Source of the DNA: Hydractinia symbiolongicarpus | Lineage: Eukaryota; Cnidaria; Hydrozoa; Anthoathecata; Hydractiniidae | Reading direction: 5' to 3' | DNA: 64,000 bases | NCBI RefSeq assembly: GCF_029227915.1 | Contig: NC_079877.1 | Location: 10,601,351-10,665,350, forward strand | Shown here: positions 46,801-55,419 of the stretch, one piece after another | Layout: each line of letters begins with the position of its first letter | Position numbering within the stretch: position 1 is the stretch's first letter | Notes under the pieces: model-generated | The model's input: the letters and a program-made list of their open reading frames with translations, nothing else | Told to the model about the DNA's origin: nothing | Database searches by the model: none | Made by a program: the position numbers and the translations under genes

Positions 46801-49756
46801 AATAGTCTTTTCAGTCTAGGGTTTCCCCCGGATACTTACATTACCAGAGGATCTTCTATTAAACTTTTAGACAAACCCCTTGTTAGAACTTTTTCTTTTG
46901 GTACCAATTCTACTTTATATCAATGTATACTAGCCTGAAACTTTTTTCAATCTCTTTTCCCTAGACAAGACCTTTCTTCACTATCAATATCTAAAATCAA
47001 ATCACTCTGAAAAAATTCCCTCCTCAATAAATATTCCTAACTAACTTAGTACCTTTTTTACTTTTTGCAAGCGGATAAAAAACCCAGTTACAGTGTATAG
47101 TTAATTTTCTTAAAGAAAATAAACAAAGAATTTATATTTACTTATTTAAAATGAAAAATTATAAATATATAATGGTGGCCATCTCCTTAGATTAGTTATT
47201 TAACTAGTGTGACGGTCTCCAGCTTGTTTTTTTTAGCAATTTGTCTATCTAAAGTTCCTTTTCCAATAGAACATTTTGTTTTTGTAATTAGTTATTTTAT
47301 CAGCAAATAAACTCTTACTTACAATAAAAGCAATCCTGCAATGAAACAACAGACTGAGATTTTTTTATCCACTAAAAAAACTCTAAATGGCTGCCTAATT
47401 GTGTGCTTAGTAGTAATTTTTTTTAACTAGTTGGTGGCCTGTTTACCTGATCTTTTTATACAGCATTGTGTGTGTCTCGCTATTGCCGTACTATTTTTCA
47501 TGACAGACAGACGTATACGGGTAATATAATATAGATTTTTATGGAACATTTGTGAAAGCGGTTGTAAAAATTGATTGCGAAATTCACTTTCTGTATGTAG
47601 CATGTATAAAAAAAACTAATGGTAAGAATCTATTAAATATATCTAAGCTATACCAAAAAAGTTGGGAAAATACCATTAAATCCATACAAAAAACATACAA
47701 TGATACTGATAAGCTGAAAATCATTTGGGTGATTTCACCCTTTCCTCAATTTTAAACTGAGTTTATTTGTGGTAGAATTTGCAGCATTTATCCTGAGAGA
47801 CTCAAAGTTGCCATGGTTCTACCAGTACACAAAAAAGGCAGCAAACTAGACTGTAACAACTACTGCCCCAATATCTTTCAACATTGATAAAGTGTTCAAA
47901 AAACTGATTCATAAACGTGTTTACCATTTTCTTACTTTACAAAAAATTCTTTTTACGCACCAGTTTGACTTCAGACGTAACTACTCTACATCCCATGCCC
48001 TTCTAAATATGTGTCAAAAAATTGTTGATGCATTAGATAAAGGAGATTATGCTTGTGGAGTTTTTATTGACCTTTAGAAAGCCTTCGATACAGTTGACCA
48101 TAATATCTTACTTGATAAACTTAAACACTATGGAATTCGTGGCAATGCTCATTCCCTATTTAAGACCTATCTAAAGGGTAGGCGTCAGTTTGTCACTGTA
48201 GTTGGTTGTTCTTCTGTTGAATTTATTAGACACAGGGTTCGACAAGGATCAGTGCTAGGACCATTACTTTTTTAACTTTATATTGACGACCTAAGCTATG
48301 CTATCAATAACTCACTTTGCTGATGATAGAAACCTACTGCATTTTAATGAGTCACTAGAACCACTCACCAAAAAAGTCAATTTGGATTTAAAATCTCTCT
48401 GGCATTGGTTGAATGCCAATAAAAATTCATTAAATGCCTGCAAAACTGAATACATTCTTTTTAGACATCCCATTAAACCTATTATTCAGCATATCAAACT
48501 AAGAATAGGTGGAAAACACTTATTTCCTAGTGTCACTATTAGGTACCTTGATGTTCTATTAGTTCTTGGATAGAAATTCAAAGAGTTTTTCCATTTTTTA
48601 ATTTGTTTTTTATCTCACGCAACAAGTCCTAAAAGCCAAGCCCTACATTTTATTATTTTTGCCACATTTGTGTCTGTCTTTGTCATGCTTAGTCCTGTGC
48701 TATGTCTTGTGCCTGTTTAATGTTTTTGTGTCGTCCACGGTGGCTTTTACCCAGAGAGTTTTTACTAATGTGTTAGTTTCCGGAGCAGCTAACACCCCAA
48801 TAGCCACAGAATGACCCATTTTTATATGGTTATTGTATGACATACATCCTGTATTAACTGTTAGTTGCTGAGATATACATCATTTCGTTTCATTTCGATT
48901 CTACCCTTCTATAAATTGAATAGTCATATCACTAAAACACTCCTGCCACAAGAAAAGGAATGTTTGGCCCATGCAGTCCTGTCCATAGACCAAGGAATAT
49001 CATCATATAAATTCTGTTTCTTCTACCTTAGTAAGTTCCCATTCAGTTTCAAGATAAAAAAAAAGTTGGTGCTGTGCTACAACTAAAAGTGATTTTTTAA
49101 TTTTAAAAATAAGCTAGCTGGTCAAAAATTTACTACAATTTTCTCTAGGAATTTTCCAATAGCTACATTTAAGATTAATCAATCGATTTTAAACTGAGAT
49201 TGAATATAAATATTACGTTACCGTACTGAGTTCTCCAATTTTGACAGTTGTCTGGGCAGCGTGTTTAGTATTTGCCATGGCTGGCCAGGCCAGCGGGGAA
49301 ATAGAAAGTGAAAGCTGCCTATCAACTTGCATGGGTTATGAATATTTCACTGACTAACTTACCAGGTTAGAATATTCTCCAGACGTAATTCTGCTTCCCC
49401 CTCCGTCAACGATTTCTACTTCTAGTTTTGGGTTAAATGCAAAATTTGCTGCAACTTTTGTTTGTAACGCAGTCTTACTTGCAGGTACGATTCTCAGTGA
49501 TTGGCCTAAATAAAACAATTTCTAAAGGCTTGTTTTGCAGACTTGTTTGGGATCCTGCATGGGTTCCAGCAAGTTAAAAGTAGACTTGGTAATAGCATCA
49601 AATAACAATTTCCCGCAAAAATTTTCACGCCTAGATATTTTATATATTATGTAGATTACCTGTAACTTGTACAAAAGAGGTAAATAGAAGTACAAGTAAA
49701 AAGTAGTGAGACCACTGTTGAAACCGTGAAGGTCCCATCGTCACCGCTTTGCTCAT
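25840..49756 (-). CDS. receptor-type (membrane) guanylate cyclase with PBP1-like ectodomain and EGF-like cassette
   Basis: Thirty-five coding exons join in frame: 49756-49660, 49505-49363, 46243-46051, 44937-44806, 44537-44446, 44015-43875, 43304-43209, 42776-42693, 42606-42458, 41945-41849, 41700-41527, 40767-40645, 38938-38869, 37136-37033, 36320-36151, 36050-35826, 35752-35654, 34855-34790, 34205-34093, 33216-33063, 32897-32763, 32577-32529, 32279-32130, 31625-31554, 31361-31253, 30824-30728, 30597-30505, 29970-29853, 29756-29643, 28745-28532, 27716-27629, 27346-27207, 26602-26450, 26222-26124, 26015-25840. The sum is 4329 nt, 1442 aa (1452 with a 30-nt microexon). Order: signal peptide (hydrophobic [10 protein letters not shown]), a Ser-rich N-terminal region, type-1 periplasmic-binding-like ligand domain (~150-565), EGF-like cysteine region (~620-805), single transmembrane helix (~811-833), kinase homology domain, coiled linker, cyclase. 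It should convert GTP to cGMP inside the cell in response to an extracellular ligand that cannot be deduced. No ortholog name is assigned: membrane cyclases expand by lineage, and the EGF cassette is not in vertebrate members. Confidence 0.9.
26779..26960 (+). mobile_element. tRNA-derived SINE, family B (copy 1)
   Basis: The tRNA-like head has AGTATAGCAGTAACGC (A-box region) and GATTCGAATCC (B box, 26818-26828). The tail contains GTAATGTAACAACAGT and GTTAGGATGGAGTACC, matching the tail of the copy at 45667-45915. It lies antisense in a guanylate cyclase intron. Confidence 0.6.
27400..27485 (+). repeat. diverged relative of the GACA-tract repeat
   Basis: TATCGCATTTCGAGTTTCCG, ACAGACAGACAAACAAAC, then GGCTATTATTATAGAGACC. 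This parallels the layout of 19160-19310 and 47425-47540, but the similarity is weak. Confidence 0.35.
28220..28269. repeat. two-part hairpin in a cyclase intron
   Basis: Outer arms AAAAGCTCC (28220-28228) and GGAGCTTTT (28261-28269), inner arms AAAGTTGAA (28234-28242) and TTCAACTTT (28248-28256), with a 5-nt loop and symmetrical 5/4-nt internal loop. No element family is recognised. Confidence 0.6.
28532..32897 (-). other. kinase homology domain exons of the guanylate cyclase
   Basis: Ten exons, residues ~841-1224. Recognisable kinase-like signatures are [58 protein letters not shown] and [17 protein letters not shown]. The catalytic-loop HRD Asp is missing (HGR) and the DFG Asp is replaced (GFG). 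This is therefore a pseudokinase, as in all membrane guanylate cyclases, where the domain restrains the cyclase and binds ATP allosterically. The coiled linker [19 protein letters not shown] follows. Confidence 0.9.
33063..36320 (-). other. EGF-like cysteine cassette and transmembrane exons
   Basis: Six exons between the ligand-binding domain and the kinase homology domain. Cysteine-rich motifs include [54 protein letters not shown] and [13 protein letters not shown]. The CxCxxGWxGxxC spacing is the classic EGF signature. [18 protein letters not shown]-containing sequence (in 33063-33216) is the single transmembrane span, followed by the basic stop-transfer KYFINR. Confidence 0.85.
35236..35480 (+). 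mobile_element. tRNA-like SINE, family C (copy 1)
   Basis: A B-box-like GGGTTTAACCCCCAGCC is followed by GAATCTATCG and a tail with CTTGGCAGGACCTTCATTAA and GTACCAATAGGAACTGAAG. The tail recurs in diverged form at 54865-54935. It lies antisense in a cyclase intron. Confidence 0.45.
37338..38100. mobile_element. piggyBac-like MITE with TTAA target duplication
   Basis: TTAACCCTATTCGGTC at the left (37338) is exactly mirrored by GACCGAATAGGGTTAA at the right (ending 38100). TTAA at both ends is the hallmark piggyBac target. Subterminal G and C runs face each other (about 37381-37405 and 38045-38083, including an unbroken C run of over 20). No transposase is encoded. Confidence 0.8.
39719..40030. 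mobile_element. truncated relative of the TTAA MITE
   Basis: CTATTCGGTCTAGGGCTCC, then CCACTATCTGCTT, GTTCTAAGGATAATCCT and AAGGATGTCGTAGAGATTTT align in order with the interior of 37338-38100. Both the right terminus and part of the middle are lost. Confidence 0.65.
40304..40606 (+). mobile_element. tRNA-derived SINE, family A (copy in cyclase intron)
   Basis: A-box-like TTAGTGGTTTTAACTCTGG and B box GTTTGATTCCC (40357-40367), then GGGCGAGTGAATGTCAC, GGGTTAAGGC, TGTGAGGGAAATTGG and a tail ending GAGGCTAGCCATGTAAAA. This is the best-preserved B box of the family. Confidence 0.75.
45010..45135 (+). mobile_element. non-LTR retrotransposon 3' end fragment
   Basis: The plus strand encodes [11 protein letters not shown] and then [13 protein letters not shown], parallel to SLDLTQSRSDW and NIPRPTHASMENG in the LINE tails at 8047 and 13693 (those lie on the minus strand). 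Only the last ~40 codons and the 3' end are present. Confidence 0.65.
45667..45915 (+). mobile_element. tRNA-derived SINE, family B (copy 2)
   Basis: Head GGAGATGGTGTAGTGGTAGC (A-box region) and GGTTCAAGTCC (B box, 45724-45734). It looks like a tRNA, but the T-arm stem is mispaired and no clean cloverleaf closes. The tail has CTAATGTAACATAGTTACAG and CATTAGGATGGAATCCCC, as in the copy at 26779-26960. Confidence 0.65.
46395..47060 (+). pseudogene. LINE reverse-transcriptase C-terminal fragment
   Basis: Frames broken by stops encode [19 protein letters not shown], the typical block just after the catalytic core of Jockey/CR1-type polymerases. After frame changes come a thumb-like region ([24 protein letters not shown]) and IKSLKKFLLNKYS at the end. 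It sits antisense in the large intron between exons 46051-46243 and 49363-49505 of the cyclase. Confidence 0.65.
47425..47540 (+). repeat. GACA-tract dispersed repeat, second copy
   Basis: AACTAGTTGGTGGCCTG, TCTCGCTATTGCCGTAC, then TGACAGACAGACGTATACGG and GTAATATAATATAGATT. Same order and 3' end as 19160-19310. It lies between the two reverse-transcriptase fragments. Confidence 0.5.
47755..48590 (+). pseudogene. LINE reverse-transcriptase core fragment
   Basis: Plus-strand frames, interrupted by in-frame stops, encode [22 protein letters not shown](stop)[27 protein letters not shown] and, after a frame change, a FADD catalytic motif ([11 protein letters not shown]). It ends at [10 protein letters not shown], the position where the fragment at 46395 begins (KYLGVITD). 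The catalytic Asp of block A is present; the reading frame is dead. Confidence 0.8.
49222..49251 (-). other. candidate 30-nt microexon of the guanylate cyclase
   Basis: Between exons 49363-49505 and 46051-46243 the minus strand has a CTGCCCAG acceptor, 30 nt encoding [10 protein letters not shown], and a GTAACG donor. The flanking exons meet in phase 0, so the transcript stays in frame with or without it. The segment lacks independent support and could be a chance pair of splice sites. Confidence 0.45.
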
Positions 49757-50489
49757 CACTCTAGCGACCCATTTAAACGGAAAAACAATTTGTATCAACC
49801 CTGATTATGCACATTGTTTTCCCACTTGGTTTTAACGGTTGCTACGGAAATTCGATCGTTCGAAATCCCCTTCGAAAGTTGCAATGCAATGGCATAACAA
49901 AACACAACAACTCTAAAAAAAGCGCTTAAAAGTGTAAATTGAGTAAACTGAGTGAGCCTTGGCTTGACAATATACTTACTTGAGTCTTAGACAATGTATA
50001 GCGAGGCTTTCCCACAAAATATTTCTTTTAAATTTGCAATTTAAAAATGTTTACTTTTTGGCTATGTATAAAAGTGCATAATTTATTTACAGAGAATATG
50101 TTTTGAAGGTGATTGGCTTAGAAAGGCCTATTTCTAAATGTTACTGTGTTAGAATGAATTTTTCCGAACTATAGTGTTGAGCATTCACCACCTCACCTTC
50201 GACCCTTATAGGACAATCTAATTTTTCCAGTTAAATTTTAGAATACGTACAGAATATCTTAAGGTTTTAAATAAAACTACAACGCAGATACGACGCACCG
50301 TATCTTCGCATCTTTTTTTTTTGAGTTTCATTTTTTTTTTTTTTTTTTTTATCGTACACATAACTAATGTTAACTAAAATTTATTATTTACAATTTTTTC
50401 TTCTTAATACTACTGTCTATTTATTCTGATTGTTCGAGTGTTTTGATTGTTTTTGAATTTTAAAATCCCTTCACAGAATAGATTATTGA
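49757..50489. other. 5' flank of the guanylate cyclase gene
   Basis: Upstream of the cyclase start codon (minus strand) with nothing recognised except a T run at about 50328-50350 (poly-A on the minus strand). That run may be the 3' tail of a retroposed sequence next to the reverse-transcriptase element that follows. Confidence 0.4.
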
Positions 50490-52050
50490 TTAATCGCTGC
50501 CTACAATCCTTGAACGAGAATTGGAGAGTTCAATGTCATTGATTGTTGCAGGTTCCCTACCCCACAATGAGCGTGCGCCTCTGATGCATAGTAAAGTTGA
50601 TGTTAACAAACTGAATGAGATCTTCGACCTTATGAAGTTGGTCGATTGTTCAACTGTGACATCCCGCTTTTCAGCAATCATCTCTGATAGTCGTTTGTAA
50701 AACGCTCCACACTCGCGACTTATTCCTCCATTTGTTGAGAAGACAAGGGGACTGAAGGTCCCATATTCCACGGTGTTTACTCTCTCGTTATAATGGCGTT
50801 TCTTTTCGTCTTCATTCCTTTTAAAGCACTTGCTGAGCTCCAGACCCCTGTATCTTCGAGCACTTAGGTCAAAGACCCTTATATCGAAAAATGCTCTTTG
50901 CCCAGGAGTCCAGTGATGTCCAAACGTGCTTCTCTGCTGCGATTGGCAGTACGATATTGAAACTGCTCTCCATCTAGAGCCATCAAGCTTGGTTAGCTTC
51001 GAACATTGACACATACCTCATCAATTAGCTTTGCTGTTATGTCGCGAATCTCATTATGTCTTAATGTCACAAACCCTCCTTTCTTACAGGACAGCGCATG
51101 TGAAACATCAAAACTGCTTCCACAGATACATTCAGTGGGTAATCGAGGAAGGGTCAAGTTTTAGTGGTGCCAGTTTCAGTGGTGCCAAGTATCTGATTCT
51201 GAAGTTTAAATGTAAACTGCTTTGAATTCTCGTCCTCGATCGGTGCAATTTCACAGACATTTTTAAGACTAAGGCCGCCCATCCGAGGCGGGAGGGACAG
51301 AAGATCTCTTTCTGTGTCGTTTATAACTTTCCCACCAGTGATGGCTGGAATAAATTGATGTCTCAAAATATCTTCAATTGGTTGGAGGTAATCTTCCATT
51401 TGAGGTATCGTTCGAATGAAGTATGAGTAGCGATGCTTAAAGCCACCTCACATAACATGCATATGCCTGTTTTACTTCCAATAACGGCGCCAATAATGTC
51501 TCTCACCATCTTTGGCTATTTGTAAATTTGTGCCTTCAAACACTGTTTTGGCAAAATCAAAGTGTTCCTCTTTTACAATTAGCCATGATTTCATTGGCTG
51601 GGGAAAGTATCCAAAGTGTGGACCGATTGTTGTAATATTGGTCCACCATTGCTTCAATGATCGCAATTTTCCTGTTGATGTAATATCATCCGCAAATGCT
51701 GCCATTTAATCTGGAGCATCAGCAATTGTTGACAACATGATGTTAAGGAGTGGTGTAATTCACATAGCATCAACTGCCATGCCAATTGGGTCTCCTTGAG
51801 TGGTCCCTTCATTAGAGCGGAGTTCAATTCTACGAATGACAAACAATCTGGCAGGCACACGATAACAATTGACGACATAATTTGAGAACTCCGTACACAA
51901 TATTTGCAAATTGAGAATAAGAGCTTTCCGATTAATGTTATTGAAAGCATTAGCGGCATCTACTAGTATCACCGCCTCAGCTCATTCACTTTCAATTGAT
52001 TTCCTCATCGATTGGATTGCAGCCTCACTTCCAACAATGTACCTTCGCAT
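50490..52050 (-). pseudogene. decayed retroelement: reverse transcriptase plus C-terminal Cys/endonuclease-like region
   Basis: Minus-strand frames in order encode RYIVGSEAAIQSMRKSI, ILVDAANAFNNINRKALI (block A with catalytic Asp), EGTTQGDPIGMAVDAM, AAFADDITSTGKLRSLKQWW (FADD), HFGYFPQPMKSWL, FIPAITGGKVINDTERDLL, then CGSSFDVSHALSCKKGG with RHNEIRDITAKLIDE. The last part is QRAFFDIRVFDLSARRYR ... STNGGISRECGAFYKR ... SLLTSTLLCIRGARS. This order is that of an endonuclease-bearing retroelement seen widely in marine invertebrate genomes; I cannot name the clade. Frameshifts and stops make it a pseudogene. Confidence 0.8.
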
Positions 52051-52769
52051 CTGCGTTTTGGTTTTGTATTTTTGGACGCTCAAAAATTCTCGCTCTTTAA
52101 AAGTGTGTATTTGCGTATCTGCTAAACACTAAAACATATGCACAAAATGAAATCGGAAAAATAGTCCATGAACAAACTCTCAGTTCGCCGAGGAGAATAG
52201 GACACTACAGTTTATTTTTACTTTGAAGTTTAATTACACTGCAGCGATAATAAGGTATTGTCCCGATCGCCAACTGAAGTACCCTGCTCCGACAGCATTT
52301 AGGCAGATTAATGTGTCTTTATCAGACGTGAGCAGCTGGTACGGTATTTCCTGGGCCACTGGATCAAATCTGCGCAAAAAATGTCTCAATCATAGGACAA
52401 CAAGGGCACAACATATTTTGGTGACAAAGCAGTCATTTTCGACGATATCCATTTGTGTTAATAAACAACACGAATGCCTGGAAGCTCTCACGCATGTGTA
52501 TTGTGTTTTTTTGATTTTCAGTGCAATGGTGGGCGAAAAGCGGTTTCATTTTCTTTTCCAAACGTCTTGCCCTATATTGGATGAATATATAAATTTATTA
52601 AAAGGATCAATAAATTCGCGTTTTCTGATTAAAGATAGCAAAAGCGGATAGCACATTACAGTGTAGACTCGGTGTGTTCCGATACTGAAATGTTTCAGTG
52701 TAGAATGCCCTGTGTACGATCATACGGTGTACTTCGTTGATTCGCCACCACACTTTTTGATATCTTGCA

Positions 52770-52838
52770 CGATTATTATTATTATTATTACTATTACTAT
52801 TACTATTACTATTACTATTACTATTACTATTACTATTA
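52770..52838. repeat. (ATT)n/(ATTACT)n microsatellite
   Basis: About five ATT units pass into about nine ATTACT units, ending ATTATG. The long Ser/Asn runs translated from the minus strand are an artefact of this repeat. Confidence 0.95.
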
Positions 52839-53993
52839 TGTAAAACATTACATTGAAAAAATAGAAAAATAAGCACGGTGCAATTTTACGCGTGCAATGC
52901 AACAAAAAACGACGTAAAAAAATTGGAAAGACCTGGAAATTGTTACTCTGACATTTGTCAGGCATCCTTCAAAATGTTTGCCTCTGTTTTGGGATGGTAA
53001 GGTTCTTGAGCGGCCACTGTCTGTTTATTCACTCCATGTGTTTTCATTTGCATACAATAAATAAGGACTTACGCCGGCTGGGAATATAAAACCCTTCTCA
53101 CTTGGACTGGGAGACGATTAGATCTCGGGTTTTGCATACAGACCAATTAGTTAGCCGGGTTGGGGACGGCAAAGCTCAAGAGTTGCGCTTATGGCTTGCA
53201 GCGCCTACGGACAACATAGGTGTGTTGTGACAAGTTGCAGGTGTGTTTTATGTTGTTGTGGTATGCTGATTGGCTGGATTTGTTACAAACTGAACATTTG
53301 ATATGTAAAAATTAAATCATTTATCCTGTTTGAATCGAAGTGACAAGACAATCTTACACTGGGGGCAGTTTTTGTCGTAAAAAGAAAAAAAATTTCTAAC
53401 ACAGCCTGCAAGCTTTTTTTCGTCCTGTCTATCTTCTTCTGTCAACTTTCTTTTTCGCTACCATACCATACATACCTTTTACGCAGAGTTGATGCTTAAA
53501 ACAACAGATTCATTCAAATTTTAATCTGTTTATAACGGCTTTTCTTTGATGTCAAGCGTTTTAAAACAGAATTTCACGTATATTTTTGTATAATTTCAAG
53601 TATAATTTTGATTTAAATTATGTGCCCAACAAACAAGAATTAATTTTTTAGCGGTAGACATATATTTTTAGCACACACTTAGCTTTTGCGACAAAAAAAT
53701 TGACGTTGATTTCTTTCGCTTTTTAGTGGACATTAAGCTTTTACAGGTCTATTTAAAGGAGCGTTTAATCGAGGGAGCCTTAAAAAGAAGGAGGCGTTAA
53801 ATAATTGAGGGGACGTTGAAAAGAAGGGGGTGTTTAATCGAAGCATTACGATATGTCATTGATGAAGTTTACATTTTCAAATTTACATAGATATATGAAA
53901 ATTGACCGGCCATCCCGATTTACACTCATTCCCTATGCGAGATGTACTTTGATCTAAGGAATAAAGCCAGGATGTTGAAATATCAGGAAGACC

Positions 53994-54108
53994 ATCCTCG
54001 TCCCCAGGGTTTGTTGCCTATGCCAAGCGCGTACTTGACGGCTTACTTGTAATTTCGCTGCCCGCCTCAATGTCAAAAAGGCAAAAAAAACCTGGGGACG
54101 AAGTTGTC
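53994..54108. repeat. fold-back repeat with CCTGGGGACGA ends (second copy)
   Basis: ATCCTCGTCCCCAGGGTTTG at the left faces AACCTGGGGACGAAGTTGTC at the right, around a ~70-bp spacer. Same terminal motif as 24838-24926. Confidence 0.55.
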
Positions 54109-54864
54109 AGGAAGACAGGAGATTTAATGCATAAAAACCGAAAGAGCATAAAAACAAATATAGGTTAAGTACGAAGCACGAATCTGTTCCGGTGAATAAA
54201 AAAATGTTTTTGCGACTTTTATTTGAACTTCTGACACATATCGCGTTCGTCAAGAGCCTACTCACATGCTATGGAATCGTCGTGTGTTGCAAATATCAAT
54301 ACGTTTTATCTTGCCTAAGTCCAGAAGTGATTTGAAGTCACTTAAATTGAGGGCTTTTAGCCGTGACGCTGCAAATAAGGATTGCAAAAATGCGAAACAT
54401 TCAAAGCAGGGTCTTGCATTACAAAAACAACATTGTCGCCAGGATTTGTTGCCTGATGCCTAAGCCCGTATACTTTCTGAAAAGAACCAAAGTTGATTAC
54501 AGATGCTTCTTTTGAAATGTTTTTAAATAAATAGCTGACTTCGCCTCTGCGATTCAATCTTAAGAAGCCTCAAGACGTTAAAGTTATTAGATGAAGACCT
54601 GCGACGCTCCCTACGTCTTGGAATGCCTAAGAGGAATTGCTTCAAACCTTAATAAGCAGTACACTGACTTATATAGCTAGCAGTATGTGTTTCCAGTACA
54701 CACATTGATAGTAGAGCCTTCGCTTGCAGTGCAGAAGTTGTTAGGATCCATTCTGCTTAAAGTTTAACATAGGAATATGTCTTAAACAGATGTCTAGTAG
54801 AACGATTATGTTTTCACGACTTCCGTAGCCTAAATGGAAGCGTTAAATATATAGGTAATGAATT

Positions 54865-54935
54865 AGGACCCCTTCGCAGGACCCTTATTATTAACTGTAC
54901 CAATTGGAAATGAAGAGGACATCATTAATAATAAT
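54865..54935 (+). mobile_element. SINE family C tail fragment
   Basis: CCTTCGCAGGACCCTTATTA and GTACCAATTGGAAATGAAGA parallel the tail of 35236-35480. The head is missing and an AAT-rich end follows. Confidence 0.45.
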
Positions 54936-55395
54936 AATAATAATAGTAATAGTATGCATGTAACGTTGTTGCATGCATTTTGTTACATATGCGGCGCACC
55001 AATTTGTTTTATGCAACGAAATCGAATTGCATGCCAATGAAAAAAACACCGTGGCCCACGTTTAAAAGTTCTTTGTGAAGGTAATAAAAGCCTGAGTCGC
55101 TAAAATGACACCGAATGGTCAATTTTTGGGCGTATTTCAACCATCGTCCAAAACTAAACCAACAAAATCCTTTCGCACAATTTGGCGTAAAAAGAAAAAG
55201 ATAGGCACGCAAGTGTCACAATGTATTTAATTTCTGATCTGCGCATTTAAAAACAGAAAATTTGCAATTTTAAGCAGGGAACTTTATTCCGCGATTTACT
55301 TTAGACATCGGATAAATTGATGACATTTTTTATTCCGCATTTTGCACAATTTCGCATCTAGGTAACACGAGCAAGCATGACAATGCGTTTTTGTA

Positions 55396-55401
55396 TTTAT
55401 T
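55396..55401 (-). terminator. RPL35A poly(A) signal
   Basis: AATAAA on the minus strand, 19 nt past the RPL35A stop codon. A short 3' UTR is normal for ribosomal protein genes. Confidence 0.6.
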
Positions 55402-55419
55402 TTTTTTATTTCAACCAAT

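Larger units (their letters stand above)
37033..49756 (-). other. signal peptide and ligand-binding ectodomain exons of the guanylate cyclase
   Basis: Fourteen exons. The first encodes a signal peptide ([18 protein letters not shown]). Characteristic type-1 periplasmic-binding (ANF-receptor) blocks follow: [87 protein letters not shown], and [18 protein letters not shown] near the end of the lobe. The family binds peptides or small molecules in other receptors; the ligand here is unknown. Confidence 0.85.
52051..55395. other. intergenic stretch, repeats only
   Basis: No gene is supported. Contains a triplet microsatellite (52770-52838), a fold-back (53994-54108), a SINE C tail (54865-54935) and short AAT runs near 54927-54950. 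The remaining open frames are isolated and resemble nothing known. Confidence 0.5.

Noticed and set aside
52607-52965. Frames encoding long Ser-Asn and Val-Ile runs
   Set aside because: Translation of a triplet microsatellite.
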